Source of the DNA: Brevibacillus centrosporus
GTDB lineage: Bacteria; Bacillota; Bacilli; Brevibacillales; Brevibacillaceae
Reading direction: 5' to 3'
Length of the DNA stretch: 64,000 nucleotides
Assembly: GCF_003710815.1 (NCBI RefSeq)
Contig: NZ_RHHP01000016.1
Span: 62,001-126,000 of the forward strand
Within the stretch, counting starts at the first letter, position 1, and each line of letters starts with the position of its first letter. This document shows positions 1 through 9,124 of the stretch, in pieces. The notes under the pieces are model-generated. The model had not been told where the DNA came from. It saw only the letters and a program-made list of their open reading frames with translations, and did no database searches. Both the position numbers and the translations under genes were made by a program.

Positions 1-1530
1 ACCCAAAATCGTTTGCCCGTTTGCCTTGGCTCTGTTCAGGTTTTGAACCGCCGCCTCTACATCCGTGTAGACCGTCGCACCCTGGCTACCACTTGCTCCG
101 ATGTAAGCTGCTTTGGAAGTTTCGACAGCATCTATTGTTGTGGTTGCAGCTATAATCGCATCATCCAAAGAATCTTTGGCATTGTTCAGCAGTTGCTCTG
201 CAGCTTGTGTGGCTGTATCCAACAAGGCAACTTTCCCGTTAAGCTCTGTTTGGGCTTGCGAGATCGCTTGCGTGGCAGCTTGGACGTCAGCGAGTACAGA
301 AGAACTGCTTAACAACCCTTCACCCGATGACTTTTTGCTGTTCAAGTCTTGAATGGCCGCTTCCACATCCGTATAAACCGCCAAACTGGTATCTCCTTGG
401 GCAGACACGTAGTTTGCCAGCGATGTTTGAGCAGTGGATACGTTTACGGAAGCGATCGTATTGCTCAGCGCTGTCTTCGCTTGTGCCAACTCAATCAAAG
501 CCTGGGTAGCTGCCTCAAGCAGCGTTTTCTTGTTCGTGAGCGTGGTTTGCGCATCGGTGATAGCCGTAGTCGCAGCTTGCACTTGTTGCAATGTAGAAGT
601 ACCTGAATCCAACACCGATTTCCCTGCTGCCTTTTTGCTGTTCAGGTCTTGAATAGCCGCTTCCACATCTGTATAAACCGCCATACCAATATCGCCTTTG
701 GCTGACTCGAAGTCATCCAGCGCAGTTTGGGCGGGTGATACATCTACGGCTGCAATCTCATCGCTTAGTGCTGTCTTCGCAAGTGCCAACGCCGCGGCAT
801 AGTCCTTGAGTGCCTGTGTAGCGATATCCAACTGTGTCACCTTAGACTGCAAAGTACCTTGAGCTGCTGACAGAGCATTCTTGGCTGTTCCCAACTCTGA
901 CAAGGTAGCGGTTCCTTTATTCAACAGGTTTTGTGCGGCCGTTTTCGCCCCAGTTAGCGCAGTGATCGCTTGCGTCACATCTGTGTATACGGAAACTTTC
1001 AAATCGCCACCCTCGGTTTGATAGTTGGATTGAGCGGTGGTTGCAACGGTGATATCCGCATTCAAAATCGCTGTTTGCAGGGCTTGTCTCGCACTGTCTA
1101 TTCCTGAACCATCTAACGTCACCTGCCCTACCGGAACTCCCGGGGCCGGTTGAATTTGGCTGACACCATCTGCGCCGAGTACTTGTCCCACGTTGGTATT
1201 CCCCACGGTGACAATGCCAGTGCTTACTCCCCCTAGGTCTATCGGTAAATTGAGCAGTGCGGGAATCAGCGTAAAGCCAGCCTGTGAAAACGCATTTCCT
1301 TGGGCTGTCGGATCAGGATTAATGGTGAAAGGCTGTCTCACGGTTACATTCCCTGAGATCGTCGTGCCGCCCTGCACATTGAGTGTAGTAGGAGCGTTTA
1401 TTTGCATGCCGCCGTTTAGTTGTGAAGTTCCACTAATGGTCACTGACGCATGTGCCGAAGCGAAAGGCGAAGCAACGAGTACTGCCAGCAAGCTCCACGA
1501 GATTTTCTGTTGGAAAGAGAATCGTTTCAT
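1..1530 (-). CDS. Secreted surface protein with ~100-residue repeats (3' end outside window)
   Basis: The reading frame is open from an ATG at 1530 to the window edge, so the C-terminus is missing. A GAGGTGA ribosome site lies about 6 bases upstream. The first 27 or so residues form a Sec signal peptide (KR-rich start, hydrophobic SLLAVLVASPFASAHA). A Thr/Asn/Gly-rich section follows, with phrases such as GTTISGNVTV that suggest a beta-solenoid. From about residue 180 there are four repeats of 100-104 residues, each centred on a VYTDVxxAIxxLxxxK phrase and rich in Ala/Gln/Thr/Lys, probably helical. I do not recognise the family. It is probably exported to the wall, but no SLH or LPXTG anchor is visible in the part seen. 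Confidence 0.75.
   Translation of the reverse strand, partial: MKRFSFQQKISWSLLAVLVASPFASAHASVTISGTSQLNGGMQINAPTTLNVQGGTTISGNVTVRQPFTINPDPTAQGNAFSQAGFTLIPALLNLPIDLGGVSTGIVTVGNTNVGQVLGADGVSQIQPAPGVPVGQVTLDGSGIDSARQALQTAILNADITVATTAQSNYQTEGGDLKVSVYTDVTQAITALTGAKTAAQNLLNKGTATLSELGTAKNALSAAQGTLQSKVTQLDIATQALKDYAAALALAKTALSDEIAAVDVSPAQTALDDFESAKGDIGMAVYTDVEAAIQDLNSKKAAGKSVLDSGTSTLQQVQAATTAITDAQTTLTNKKTLLEAATQALIELAQAKTALSNTIASVNVSTAQTSLANYVSAQGDTSLAVYTDVEAAIQDLNSKKSSGEGLLSSSSVLADVQAATQAISQAQTELNGKVALLDTATQAAEQLLNNAKDSLDDAIIAATTTIDAVETSKAAYIGASGSQGATVYTDVEAAVQNLNRAKANGQTILG
59..1000 (-). repeat. Four in-frame ~0.3-kb coding repeats
   Basis: The codons for the phrase TDV followed by x-A-I/V-x-x-L recur at 59, 365, 665 and 977, giving spacings of 306, 300 and 312 bases (102, 100 and 104 residues). 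The second and third units are the most alike (shared TDVEAAIQDLNSKK). The array probably continues beyond the left edge. Confidence 0.8.
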
Positions 1531-1560
1531 TCTTTATCACCTCGATACTTTTAAAGTGGA

Positions 1561-1785
1561 TTACTGGAAGATCGTTGTCCCATCAACGGTTACATTGTCC
1601 AATGTGATGGTGTTCGCCGCTTTGATCGTCAGATTTCCCCGAATGCGGCTGTTTTGCAGAGTAAAGTTGTCTGCAGTAATGGTTACGCTTCGATTGATTG
1701 TCTGATTGGCAATGGTTCTTCCATTGTAGGAAGTTCCATATGTAAGTGGTCCTGGTGCTGGTGTCGATGATCCGTCCTTGCTATT
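1561..1785 (-). pseudogene. C-terminal fragment of a surface protein, lacking its 5' part
   Basis: An open frame ends with TAA at 1563-1561 and reads back through a Pro/Ser linker (DGSSTPAPGPL) into a repetitive NGRTIANQTI / NLTIKAANTITLDNVTV section of the parallel-beta type found in secreted surface proteins. It has no start codon or signal peptide. Its upstream side runs straight into the 3' end of a group II intron-like sequence. Nothing on the far side of that intron looks like its missing first exon, so I treat it as a remnant. It may be related to the signal-peptide gene just downstream, which begins with similar beta-rich sequence. Confidence 0.5.
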
Positions 1786-2534
1786 CCTGCCTAACCACTT
1801 TCTACAGAAAGCAGTTTTCGGTCAGGCCTACACCGTGCGGGCGACTTTCATCGCACACGGCGTTCCATCAACGAGAATAGAAGATTATGATTAGATTTAC
1901 AATGGGCCTAACCATCTTAGCATGATCACTATGATCATTCATACTAACTTTAGTTATCTATTGTTGATGAAAGACAAATAGGACTGCAGAAACCATTCTT
2001 CTGCAATCCCATCTGGTTGTTTGTTCAATTGTAATTGAGAAACTACAACGCCCATTGTAAGGTTTCTCGCATCCTTCTTTCCCGCTGACTGGGTTCCTTC
2101 GCTCCGGCCAGTTTTCTCCTCCCCGCATGTGTTGCCACTACGGGTACCAGCGGCAGGCCATCAACACTACTACGAACCCGCCGCCATCTCATATGGATCT
2201 CTGACGCTACCCCGTCTCCCCACATGAAACTTCAAACGTTCCGTCCCATCTATCCCTCTTTTTGATGACCGTAGGTTCCCACTGCTCATTAGAAAGTTCA
2301 ACCGGTTTAACAGCCGAAATTATGCCGGTTGCCGCTGCATCATCGCAAATGCAGGAAACAAGGCCGAACTGCTAGCTTTTTGACAACCTTGCTCTCTTTC
2401 TAACTTCTCGACATGGGTTCGTCTCCTAACCATAGTCACCTTTTATGGAGCCCCGCCTCTTTCGAGTACGACTTCACCTGACTTCACCCCTTCGGCTTTG
2501 GTAGAGCCTCACTGGATGCAGGAGGATTAGGCAC
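1785..2534 (-). mobile_element. Group II intron-like ribozyme without an intron-encoded protein
   Basis: Read on the minus strand. At 1863-1830 there is a 34-base hairpin with the layout of group II domain V: CGCCGTG / GCGA stem, GAAA tetraloop, then TCGC and CACGG. It is followed at 1827-1789 by a second hairpin with an 8-bp outer stem (GCCTGACC/GGTTAGGC) in the place of domain VI. Upstream are G-rich stretches such as AAGCCGAAGGGGTGAAG that resemble domain I. The 5' end is placed at a GTGC at 2534 by analogy, and the 3' end only approximately. The part where a reverse transcriptase would lie encodes nothing longer than about 60 residues. Assignment is by motif only. Confidence 0.55.
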
Positions 2535-2601
2535 ATGACGGATTGGCTGTTGTCATGGACAGGGATTTCACCTGTCAGTTCGATGGGACAGTTAGAAAAA
2601 G

Positions 2602-2629
2602 ACCCCATACACATTGCTGCGTATGGGGT
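2602..2629 (-). terminator. Terminator of the truncated OWP-like gene
   Basis: The 9-bp stem ACCCCATAC/GTATGGGGT around a 10-base loop is followed on the minus strand by CTTTTTC. Confidence 0.8.
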
Positions 2630-2678
2630 GCATTTTCTACTTCTTTCGCTCAGTTGAGCTTATGAAGTAACGTTTCGA

Positions 2679-4628
2679 TTAGTTAGTTGCAGCAGTTGCG
2701 TTTACTGTCACACCTGTTTTAAGCTTGTTAGCTTGGTTACCAGCGTCTTCAAGTACAGATGTAGTTGCTGCTGTACTTACTACTACAGTTTGACCTACAA
2801 CGTTAGTAGTACCAAATGTCAGTTTCAGCTTGTTATCACCAGCTACACCAGCTTCTGCAACAGCGGCATCAGCAGAGACATCAACATTGTTTACTGTTAC
2901 TACGAAATCAGCTTCAGCACCAGTGAAAGTCGTAGTTGCAATTGCTTCACTAAATGTCAATGTGATGCTGTTATCAGCGTTAACAACAGCTGTAGTCAAA
3001 ACTGGATCAACTGTGTCATCAAGTGCAACTACTACATTCGTAGCAGCAATTGTATTTCCAGCTAAGTCCTGAACCCCAGATACACCCAACTCATAATTAC
3101 CATCGTGCGCTACTGCGCTTTCTGGCAATGTAATTTTGGCAACACGATTATCGTTGGATTGTGCACCTTTAGTAAGAGTAACTACAGAGCCTGCTGGAAG
3201 AGCTGCGCCATCAATTTTGAAATTCGCAGCACTTACTGCTTTAACTGGTTCAGAGAACAATACTTCAATAACGTTGCCTGTTCCACTTGCAGTAACTTTA
3301 GTACCGTTTGCAGAAGCGCCAGCCAATTCATCCAAAGTATTTGCATCCGTACCAGTACCAGCATCAGTTTCGATTACTGGCTTAGTTGTGTCACCCGCGG
3401 TAGACGGAGTCGCAATTGTGAACGTATAGTTACCAGTCTTGTTCGGAATAATCGCTTGGTCTTCTGCGAATCCAGCAACAAAATTGATAGTGTAAGTTTC
3501 ATTTGCTGGCAGACCAGAGATAACAACGTATTTACCGTCTGCAGCAGTTGTTGTTTTGTCAGCAGAAACCACAGCTCCACTTGGAGTCACTTCAGCTCCT
3601 GTAGAATCAGTAATGAGAAGTTTAGTGGTATCAACTGTAGAGCTTTCCAAAGTCTTATCAAACGTAACTACAACGTTTGTTCCATCCCACTTAGTAGTTG
3701 TAACAGCAGGAACTGAAGTGGATTTAGTGATAGAAACAGATTTGGAGGTAGCAGCGGCTACGTTTCCAGCTACATCTTTAAACGATGCAACATCAACGTT
3801 TACATTTGCTGTGTTTTGTCCAGCAGGGTACAGTACTTGCGAAGCACCACCAGCGTTTGGATCAAGTGTAACCAAATAGGTTGTATCGGTAGTATCGTCT
3901 GCGTCCAGTACACCAGTAGTCAAAGCTCCAGACCAGAAGATGCTAGTTCCGCGATAAACATCTACATTTGGAAGAGCTGCAGAATCAAGCTTCTCACTGA
4001 ACTTAACTTTCAACGTAACATCATCTTTTTGAGTCACAGAAGCTAGAGTAGGTGCAACTAAATCTTTATTGTATGTTACGGATTTAGTAGTTGCCGATAC
4101 TGCGTTTCCTGCCAAATCTTGAATACCGGAAACATATACAGAGTAAGTTTGGCCACCAGTCAAAGTTGCTGCAACATTTACGGAATATTTGTCAGGACCA
4201 GCAGAGATTGCTGCAGGTACACCATTTACTCTAGCTACTCCTGTTGCGTTGTTAACAGGTTCGTTGAAAGTAACAACAAAACCATTTTGACCTGCGTTAA
4301 TTTTAGCTTCTTTAACTGTTGGAGCTGTAGCATCTTCTACGTAGAATGTAGAATCAAATGGAGCAATCAATTGATCTTCCGTAGATTTCACATTGCTAAC
4401 TGTAACTCGAACTGCAGACTTGTTAGCCAAGTTAATTGCAGTACCATCAGTATCCAAGTTAAGAATTACAGTTCTTTCATCTGCTTGCAATTTAGCTACC
4501 GTATCTGGCAATGTGGCATCAGTGTCAAACGTTACTGGAGTACCATTCACAGACACTGTGTAGTTAGTAAGATCTTCTGCAGTAGTTTTATCAACTTTAG
4601 TACCAAATACAACTTCGATTTGATTCAA
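2679..4628 (-). pseudogene. 5'-truncated paralogue of the outer wall protein (Ig-like repeats)
   Basis: The frame codes for about 650 residues of Ig/cadherin-like repeats typical of S-layer proteins: recurring phrases DLAGNxVxAT, VxFSEPV and DTTxPV. The beginning (NQIEVVFGTKVDKTTAEDLTNY) aligns with about residue 165 onward of the intact OWP gene at 19373-21751 (TQLEVKFGTQVDKTTAETLTNY). The signal peptide and the first 160 or so residues are absent. The only starts are internal (TTG at 4628), with no ribosome site and an in-frame TGA a few codons upstream. It ends with its own terminator at 2602-2629. The break coincides with the left edge of the accessory island, so a deletion during island insertion is likely. 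Confidence 0.75.
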
Positions 4629-4780
4629 GTTAATAGCACTTACAAATTTAGTTGAATTTTTTCAACCCAGTTGAAGCGTAAATAATGAGGAAACTGGATT
4701 AAAACGAATTAATCAGTCAACTAAAACCCTTCCTTTCGCCATATAGTGTAACAACCGCTCATTTGCGAAAGGGGAAATGA

Positions 4781-6244
4781 ATGTTGCTTACAAAATCCGA
4801 TTATCTTCTCTTTATGCAATGTCCCAAATCATTCTGGCTACACAAAAACAACCCATCCCTTTTGTCTCCAGGTGATTACCAATCGAAGGTGAACAAGCAA
4901 ATCGAAGCCGTCTTTTTTGCAAGAGACTTATTTCCAACTGGTTCTGCTGTGAAATACTCTAACGACCCGTCGCAAATGATAGCAGAAACTCAGAGGTTGC
5001 TTGCTTTAGGAGAAAAAACGATTTATCAAGCCACTTTTGAATATGATGGAGTTTATGTTATCTGCGATATTTTGCGGCACACAGAACACGGCTGGCACCT
5101 CTATACTGTAAAGTCATCAACCCGAGTAAAGGACCGCCATCTTGATGATCTCTCTTTTCAATGGTTCGTTGTTAATGAAAATTTACCCTTGTCTAATTCA
5201 TTATTAATTTACATAAACAACGAGTATGTAAGAAGGGGAGTTCTTGATCTTAAGCAATTATTTACCTTATATGATTTAACAAGCGAAATAATAAAGCGAC
5301 GAGATGCAGTTCCAATTCGGATTTCTCGTATGAAGGAACTGATCAATGAAAATGGTGTTAAGCAAGATATTGGACCTTATTGCAAGAAATATGGGAAAGA
5401 TGATCTCGAATGTAGGGCAAAAGATCACTGTTGGTCGCACATTCCGTATTATTCTGTCTTTGATATAGCACGGCTTGGTAAAAAGGCGTTTGAGTTATAT
5501 AATCAAGGAATCGTTACTTTAAGTGATATCCCCGCGAATTATAAGTTAACTGACCCCCAATCCTTTCAAGTAAAAGCATATAAAGAAAACCTTAAAGTAG
5601 TAGATACAAGACGAATTCAAACATTTTTATCAACGATTTCGTATCCGTTATATTTTTTAGACTTTGAGACGTATCTTCAAATGGTTCCTTTATATGACGG
5701 TGATAAACCCTATAAGCAAATACCCTTCCAATATTCTATCCATTCGTTGAAATCAAAAGGAGCTGTCTTGGATCACTCAGAGTTTTTAGCAATAGAAGGA
5801 TCCGACCCAAGACGAGAAATTGCTGAACGACTTGTTACGAAAATTCCTAAAGGAGCCTGTACGATTGCATATAACATTAGTTTTGAAAAAATGGTGTTAA
5901 AGAACCTTAGTGATCATTTTCCTGATTTAGCTGAACACTTACTGGATATACACGACAATTTAGTTGACCTGATGCTCCCATTTCAAAATAAGTGGTTTTA
6001 CTTAAATGAAATGAGAGGAAGTTACTCGCTTAAAGCAGTACTGACAGCCCTTTTTCCTAACGATGTATCGCTCAATTATAGTCACTTATTAATTAAAGAC
6101 GGCTCCATGGCAATGGACACTTTTGAAAATTTACACACTCGAACCCCAGAAGAAAGAAATTTGCTTCGGGAAGCTCTCCTTGCCTATTGTAAGCTGGACA
6201 CCTACGCGATGGTTAAAATATGGGAACACTTGATGAAACAATAA
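4781..6244 (+). CDS. DUF2779 protein: RecB-like nuclease region plus DEDD exonuclease-like domain
   Basis: A 487-residue cytoplasmic protein with an AAGGGG ribosome site 6 bases before ATG. It starts with LLTKSDYLLFMQCPKSFWL, the usual start of the TM0106/RecB-like family, and has a central TVKSST that fits the E-x-K arm of a PD-(D/E)XK fold. Cysteines near the middle (YCKKYGKDDLEC...C) may bind a metal. From about residue 290, YFLDFET and a later YCKLDTYAMVKIWEHL match the D-x-E and Y-x(3)-D motifs of DnaQ-like 3'-5' exonucleases, the DUF2779 pattern. Family members are known mainly from genome context. A nucleic-acid-degrading role is inferred. It is the first gene inside the accessory island. 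Confidence 0.75.
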   Translation: MLLTKSDYLLFMQCPKSFWLHKNNPSLLSPGDYQSKVNKQIEAVFFARDLFPTGSAVKYSNDPSQMIAETQRLLALGEKTIYQATFEYDGVYVICDILRHTEHGWHLYTVKSSTRVKDRHLDDLSFQWFVVNENLPLSNSLLIYINNEYVRRGVLDLKQLFTLYDLTSEIIKRRDAVPIRISRMKELINENGVKQDIGPYCKKYGKDDLECRAKDHCWSHIPYYSVFDIARLGKKAFELYNQGIVTLSDIPANYKLTDPQSFQVKAYKENLKVVDTRRIQTFLSTISYPLYFLDFETYLQMVPLYDGDKPYKQIPFQYSIHSLKSKGAVLDHSEFLAIEGSDPRREIAERLVTKIPKGACTIAYNISFEKMVLKNLSDHFPDLAEHLLDIHDNLVDLMLPFQNKWFYLNEMRGSYSLKAVLTALFPNDVSLNYSHLLIKDGSMAMDTFENLHTRTPEERNLLREALLAYCKLDTYAMVKIWEHLMKQ

Positions 6245-6425
6245 TACGTTGTGATATTACTGAATATTTCAACAAAAATCCAGATGTTATGTTTCAACGA
6301 CTTCCCCTTGGAGTATTTAGTTGGAGTCTGAAGATATATTTGCTGATATTCACAGTGGCGGGATTAATGAGCAATGGAATAGCTATTCATTCAACAGCAA
6401 TTCTGTCAAATCTATAAGGAACTAA

Positions 6426-6461
6426 CATGAAAACAGGAGCCATAAGGCTTCTGTTTTCATG
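6426..6461. terminator. Bidirectional hairpin between convergent nuclease genes
   Basis: A 16-bp stem (CATGAAAACAGGAGCC / GGCTTCTGTTTTCATG, one wobble) with an ATAA loop lies between the 3' ends of the DUF2779 gene and the RNase D-like gene. T-tracts lie inside the stem arms rather than after it. The remaining bases between the two genes hold nothing else that I can see. Confidence 0.6.
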
Positions 6462-6540
6462 TGGAATGATATTTAATTTTACTCTCCCTACAACTTTTTT
6501 CGAGGATCTTTCGCTTCTTGAAAAACGATCATTCATACCG

Positions 6541-7167
6541 TTAATATTGAAAAATATTAGGTATTCCTTGATTCTCTATAAATGCTTGAGTTGGTAAAAA
6601 GAAAAAGCAATTTCTCGCATATTTTAACAGCCCTTTTTCTTTTAATTCACTTTCTAATCTCAGCCATAAATCAACTAAGTAACGGACATCATTAATAGCA
6701 TATTCTATTTGCTCATCTGATAATTGCTCTCTTGTCCAATCCGACAATTGCTGTCGCTTATCAATTGAAACGTGAAAATAATCATGTATTAAATTTTTCA
6801 ACGAAGTTTTCGTTTCAGGTCCAAATAATAGTTTTGCTGCAATTTTTGTACAAACAACATTTTTTATCTCTTTACAGCCCAAATAGTTCATTAGAAATTT
6901 TACGTCAAAAGTGGCGTGATGGAAAATTTTGTATATAACTTCGTTATTCAATAACTCTACGAGATTCTTTGCAGAATAATTATCATGAAATCGAATTAGA
7001 AAGTATCGATTACTAGCTGCAATCTGAACTAACGAAAGTTTACTTTTTTGGGGGTCTAATCCCGTAGTTTCTGTATCTACAGCTATATACTTAGAATTCT
7101 CTAATATCCATTGAAGATCATTTGTTGAAATATCTCCATCTAAAATGTTATATTTATCAAAATTCAT
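6541..7167 (-). CDS. RNase D-like 3'-5' exonuclease (DEDDy)
   Basis: 208 residues, with an AGGAGG site 6 bases before ATG. The family motifs are all present: VDTETTGLD near residue 32 (ExoI, D and E), FHHATFDVKFL near 85 (ExoII, D), and YAINDVRYLVDLW near 155 (ExoIII, Y-x(3)-D). It therefore looks catalytically complete. It is much shorter than classical RNase D (about 375 residues) and lacks the HRDC domains, so substrate preference cannot be inferred. It converges on the DUF2779 nuclease and is downstream of the HipA/HIRAN gene on the same strand, possibly as an independent unit because a terminator lies between them. Confidence 0.8.
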   Translation of the reverse strand: MNFDKYNILDGDISTNDLQWILENSKYIAVDTETTGLDPQKSKLSLVQIAASNRYFLIRFHDNYSAKNLVELLNNEVIYKIFHHATFDVKFLMNYLGCKEIKNVVCTKIAAKLLFGPETKTSLKNLIHDYFHVSIDKRQQLSDWTREQLSDEQIEYAINDVRYLVDLWLRLESELKEKGLLKYARNCFFFLPTQAFIENQGIPNIFQY

Positions 7168-7197
7168 TTTTACCTCCTGCTATATGAGAGTAAAATA

Positions 7198-7234
7198 GAA
7201 AAATCCCTCTGGCAGTATTGCAAAGAGATTTTTC
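7198..7234 (-). terminator. Terminator of the HipA/HIRAN gene
   Basis: GAAAAATC and GATTTTTC arms with further pairing around a roughly 9-base loop lie just after the stop of the minus-strand gene at 7254. The stem has two mismatches. Confidence 0.5.
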
Positions 7235-7253
7235 ACGGTATTCCACAGCTACA

Positions 7254-8801
7254 TTATGTTTGAACGGAAATTTTCACCCACTCATCCGGGGAAATGTTAT
7301 CAAAATCAGTGTAAACAATGATCGCTTTGTAATCCTTAACTTTAGCAAGAATTTCGGAAATAACTTTACTATAATACTTTGGTACATGACCAATATGGAT
7401 ATTTTTATCTGCCAACAGTACCTTTACCGCATAAATATCATATTCATTAGCTGGATTTGGTTCCAATATAACTTGAGCACCTACATTAATTTTTTGTTTT
7501 AATTCTGATTCAGTGATGTAGTGTCGAGCTCCAGCTATGTCAAAACTTATCTGCAATGGCTCATTTTCAACAAACTGGATATCCCTCACAAACTCAAAGG
7601 TATCGGTTGGCAAACGTCCGCGAGTTGCTTCTAGGATTTCCATCTCCGAACTAGTTGGATTTAAACCATACCGCTCTAACAGTAATGGATAGTCAGGACG
7701 AGCTGAACGTGGTAATCGCTTTAGAAAGGGTTGGAATAGGGTGCCTTCTGACGTATACGTTTGAGTATGATCCGTAAAATTAGGGTAATATTTGAAACCA
7801 TGCGCTACAGCGTCTGAAAGATCTGGGTCTTTATACTTAAAGATATACGTATTTTCTTCAAAAGATAACTTTCCAACTGTAAAGCGGTTCCTTGTATTGG
7901 GGTCTTTCCAAATCAATAATAATTTTGATGTTTCAACGTTCATTTTCTCACCTATTCTAATTAAAATGTCTCTTCTTTCTTTAACAAATTGAATTACGAA
8001 TTGTTTTTGTATATCTGTCATGATTGTTTTTGGCATTTTATTGAGAACTTCTTCTACGATCGAATCATTAAGCAACTTTAATCTTTCAAGAAGCCCGTGC
8101 ATTTCTTCGGGATACTCTCTTGTCAACTCCTTAACTAGTATAAAATGCTTCTGACAACGAACATTATCCCATCCAATTTTTGATTTTGATCTTGAAATAT
8201 ACCGTATCATTTCCGTACGTGAATCAAGCAATTCGTTTAATCTTTGTTCGTTAAGATCTCTCCCCAAGGTTGCACTATTATCGTACAAAGGAGAAATAAA
8301 GGCTTCTTCTCTTGTCTCATGGCGTGTGATACCCCAATTATCTTGGTGGCGGTCACCATTTGCCACCAATGCATCAAAAACAATAATGTAGAGAAATTCT
8401 TGAAATAGCTTTTGTTCTGATGTGTCTAATTGGTCCATTACTGTTCTGATTAGCTGAAGGTTGTACCCAGCATTTTTTTCAAAATCGTAATCGTTGGGAA
8501 AATAGTTTCCACCATCAAAATGTGAATATCCATTTTCCTTATCAACAAAGAAATAGCTTAAACATCCGATTACACCATTACGTACCGCAATATTTACATC
8601 TGCACAAGGAAAATCAAGAACTTTAGCAAATTCACTACAAAGTTTTTCCGCCCAATGCTCTCCTCTATCCTCCCGTGGAATCTTAAACATAGCTAATTTT
8701 CCTGTTCCAGGATCGATTAGCCATTCTTTTGCTCTTTCTCCGGCACCATATTCCCTTGGGTCCTGCTTCCACGATGAGACATCAATGATCGGATATTCCA
8801 T
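7254..8801 (-). CDS. HipA-type kinase domain fused to a HIRAN domain
   Basis: 515 residues. Residues 1-250 look like a HipA-type Ser/Thr kinase: ATP-binding lysine at about 40 (AMFK), catalytic loop GDRHQDNWG at 149-157, metal-binding DNSATLG at 174-180. The middle (about 290-390) is an all-alpha/beta segment I cannot place. The last 120 residues (ISFDIAGARHYI... EPNPANEYDIYAVKV... HIGHVPKYYS) match a HIRAN domain, a DNA-end or single-strand binding module usually attached to helicases or nucleases. No HipB-like antitoxin lies next to it, so a standard hipBA toxin pair is not supported. The order kinase then HIRAN suggests phosphorylation coupled to DNA recognition, which is inference. It has a GGAAG site 9-10 bases from ATG. 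Confidence 0.75.
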   Translation of the reverse strand: MEYPIIDVSSWKQDPREYGAGERAKEWLIDPGTGKLAMFKIPREDRGEHWAEKLCSEFAKVLDFPCADVNIAVRNGVIGCLSYFFVDKENGYSHFDGGNYFPNDYDFEKNAGYNLQLIRTVMDQLDTSEQKLFQEFLYIIVFDALVANGDRHQDNWGITRHETREEAFISPLYDNSATLGRDLNEQRLNELLDSRTEMIRYISRSKSKIGWDNVRCQKHFILVKELTREYPEEMHGLLERLKLLNDSIVEEVLNKMPKTIMTDIQKQFVIQFVKERRDILIRIGEKMNVETSKLLLIWKDPNTRNRFTVGKLSFEENTYIFKYKDPDLSDAVAHGFKYYPNFTDHTQTYTSEGTLFQPFLKRLPRSARPDYPLLLERYGLNPTSSEMEILEATRGRLPTDTFEFVRDIQFVENEPLQISFDIAGARHYITESELKQKINVGAQVILEPNPANEYDIYAVKVLLADKNIHIGHVPKYYSKVISEILAKVKDYKAIIVYTDFDNISPDEWVKISVQT

Positions 8802-8959
8802 TCAACCAGGCTTCCTTCTCTTTTCCTTTATAAACAACTAGGACGATATTCTTATGAAATAGCCTTAAAATTTTATACCTTCAATGCAGGCATCAAAAAT
8901 TCTCTTGCAATACGATCTGAAATTCTAACTTCTAGTTTATCAAGTCCATTCTTCAAAAG

Positions 8960-9124
8960 CTAGTAATTCCCCGCCTTTGTGATTGGAAGAAATAACAAAG
9001 CAACGCCCAAAATGAGCGCTGCTTCTGTTATGGTAATAATTACATTTCGGAATCGCAGTTTGAACCAATTGCTAATAGTTAACAGACCTAAACTCATTGC
9101 AAACGAGCTTAGTTCAATTTCCAT
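8960..9124 (-). CDS. Possible 54-residue single-pass membrane peptide
   Basis: The frame starts at an ATG inside the last codons of the upstream GIY-YIG gene and codes for a short peptide with a basic stretch (NWFKLRFRN) followed by a 20-residue hydrophobic segment (IITITEAALILGVALLFLP). The overlap would allow translational coupling, but no clear ribosome site is present. It could be a chance frame or the remains of a larger gene. The rest of 8802-8959 shows nothing recognisable. Confidence 0.25.
   Translation of the reverse strand: MEIELSSFAMSLGLLTISNWFKLRFRNVIITITEAALILGVALLFLPITKAGNY

Noticed and set aside
2043-2225. 60-codon minus-strand frame inside the intron-like region
   Set aside because: Arg-rich sequence from structured RNA domain. 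No similarity to a reverse transcriptase that I can see.
6220-6417. 65-codon frame overlapping the end of the DUF2779 gene
   Set aside because: No ribosome site, no motif, and it runs into the shared terminator region.
7254-8801. Standard hipBA toxin-antitoxin system
   Set aside because: No small HTH HipB gene is adjacent. The XRE regulators lie more than 3 kb away on the other strand.
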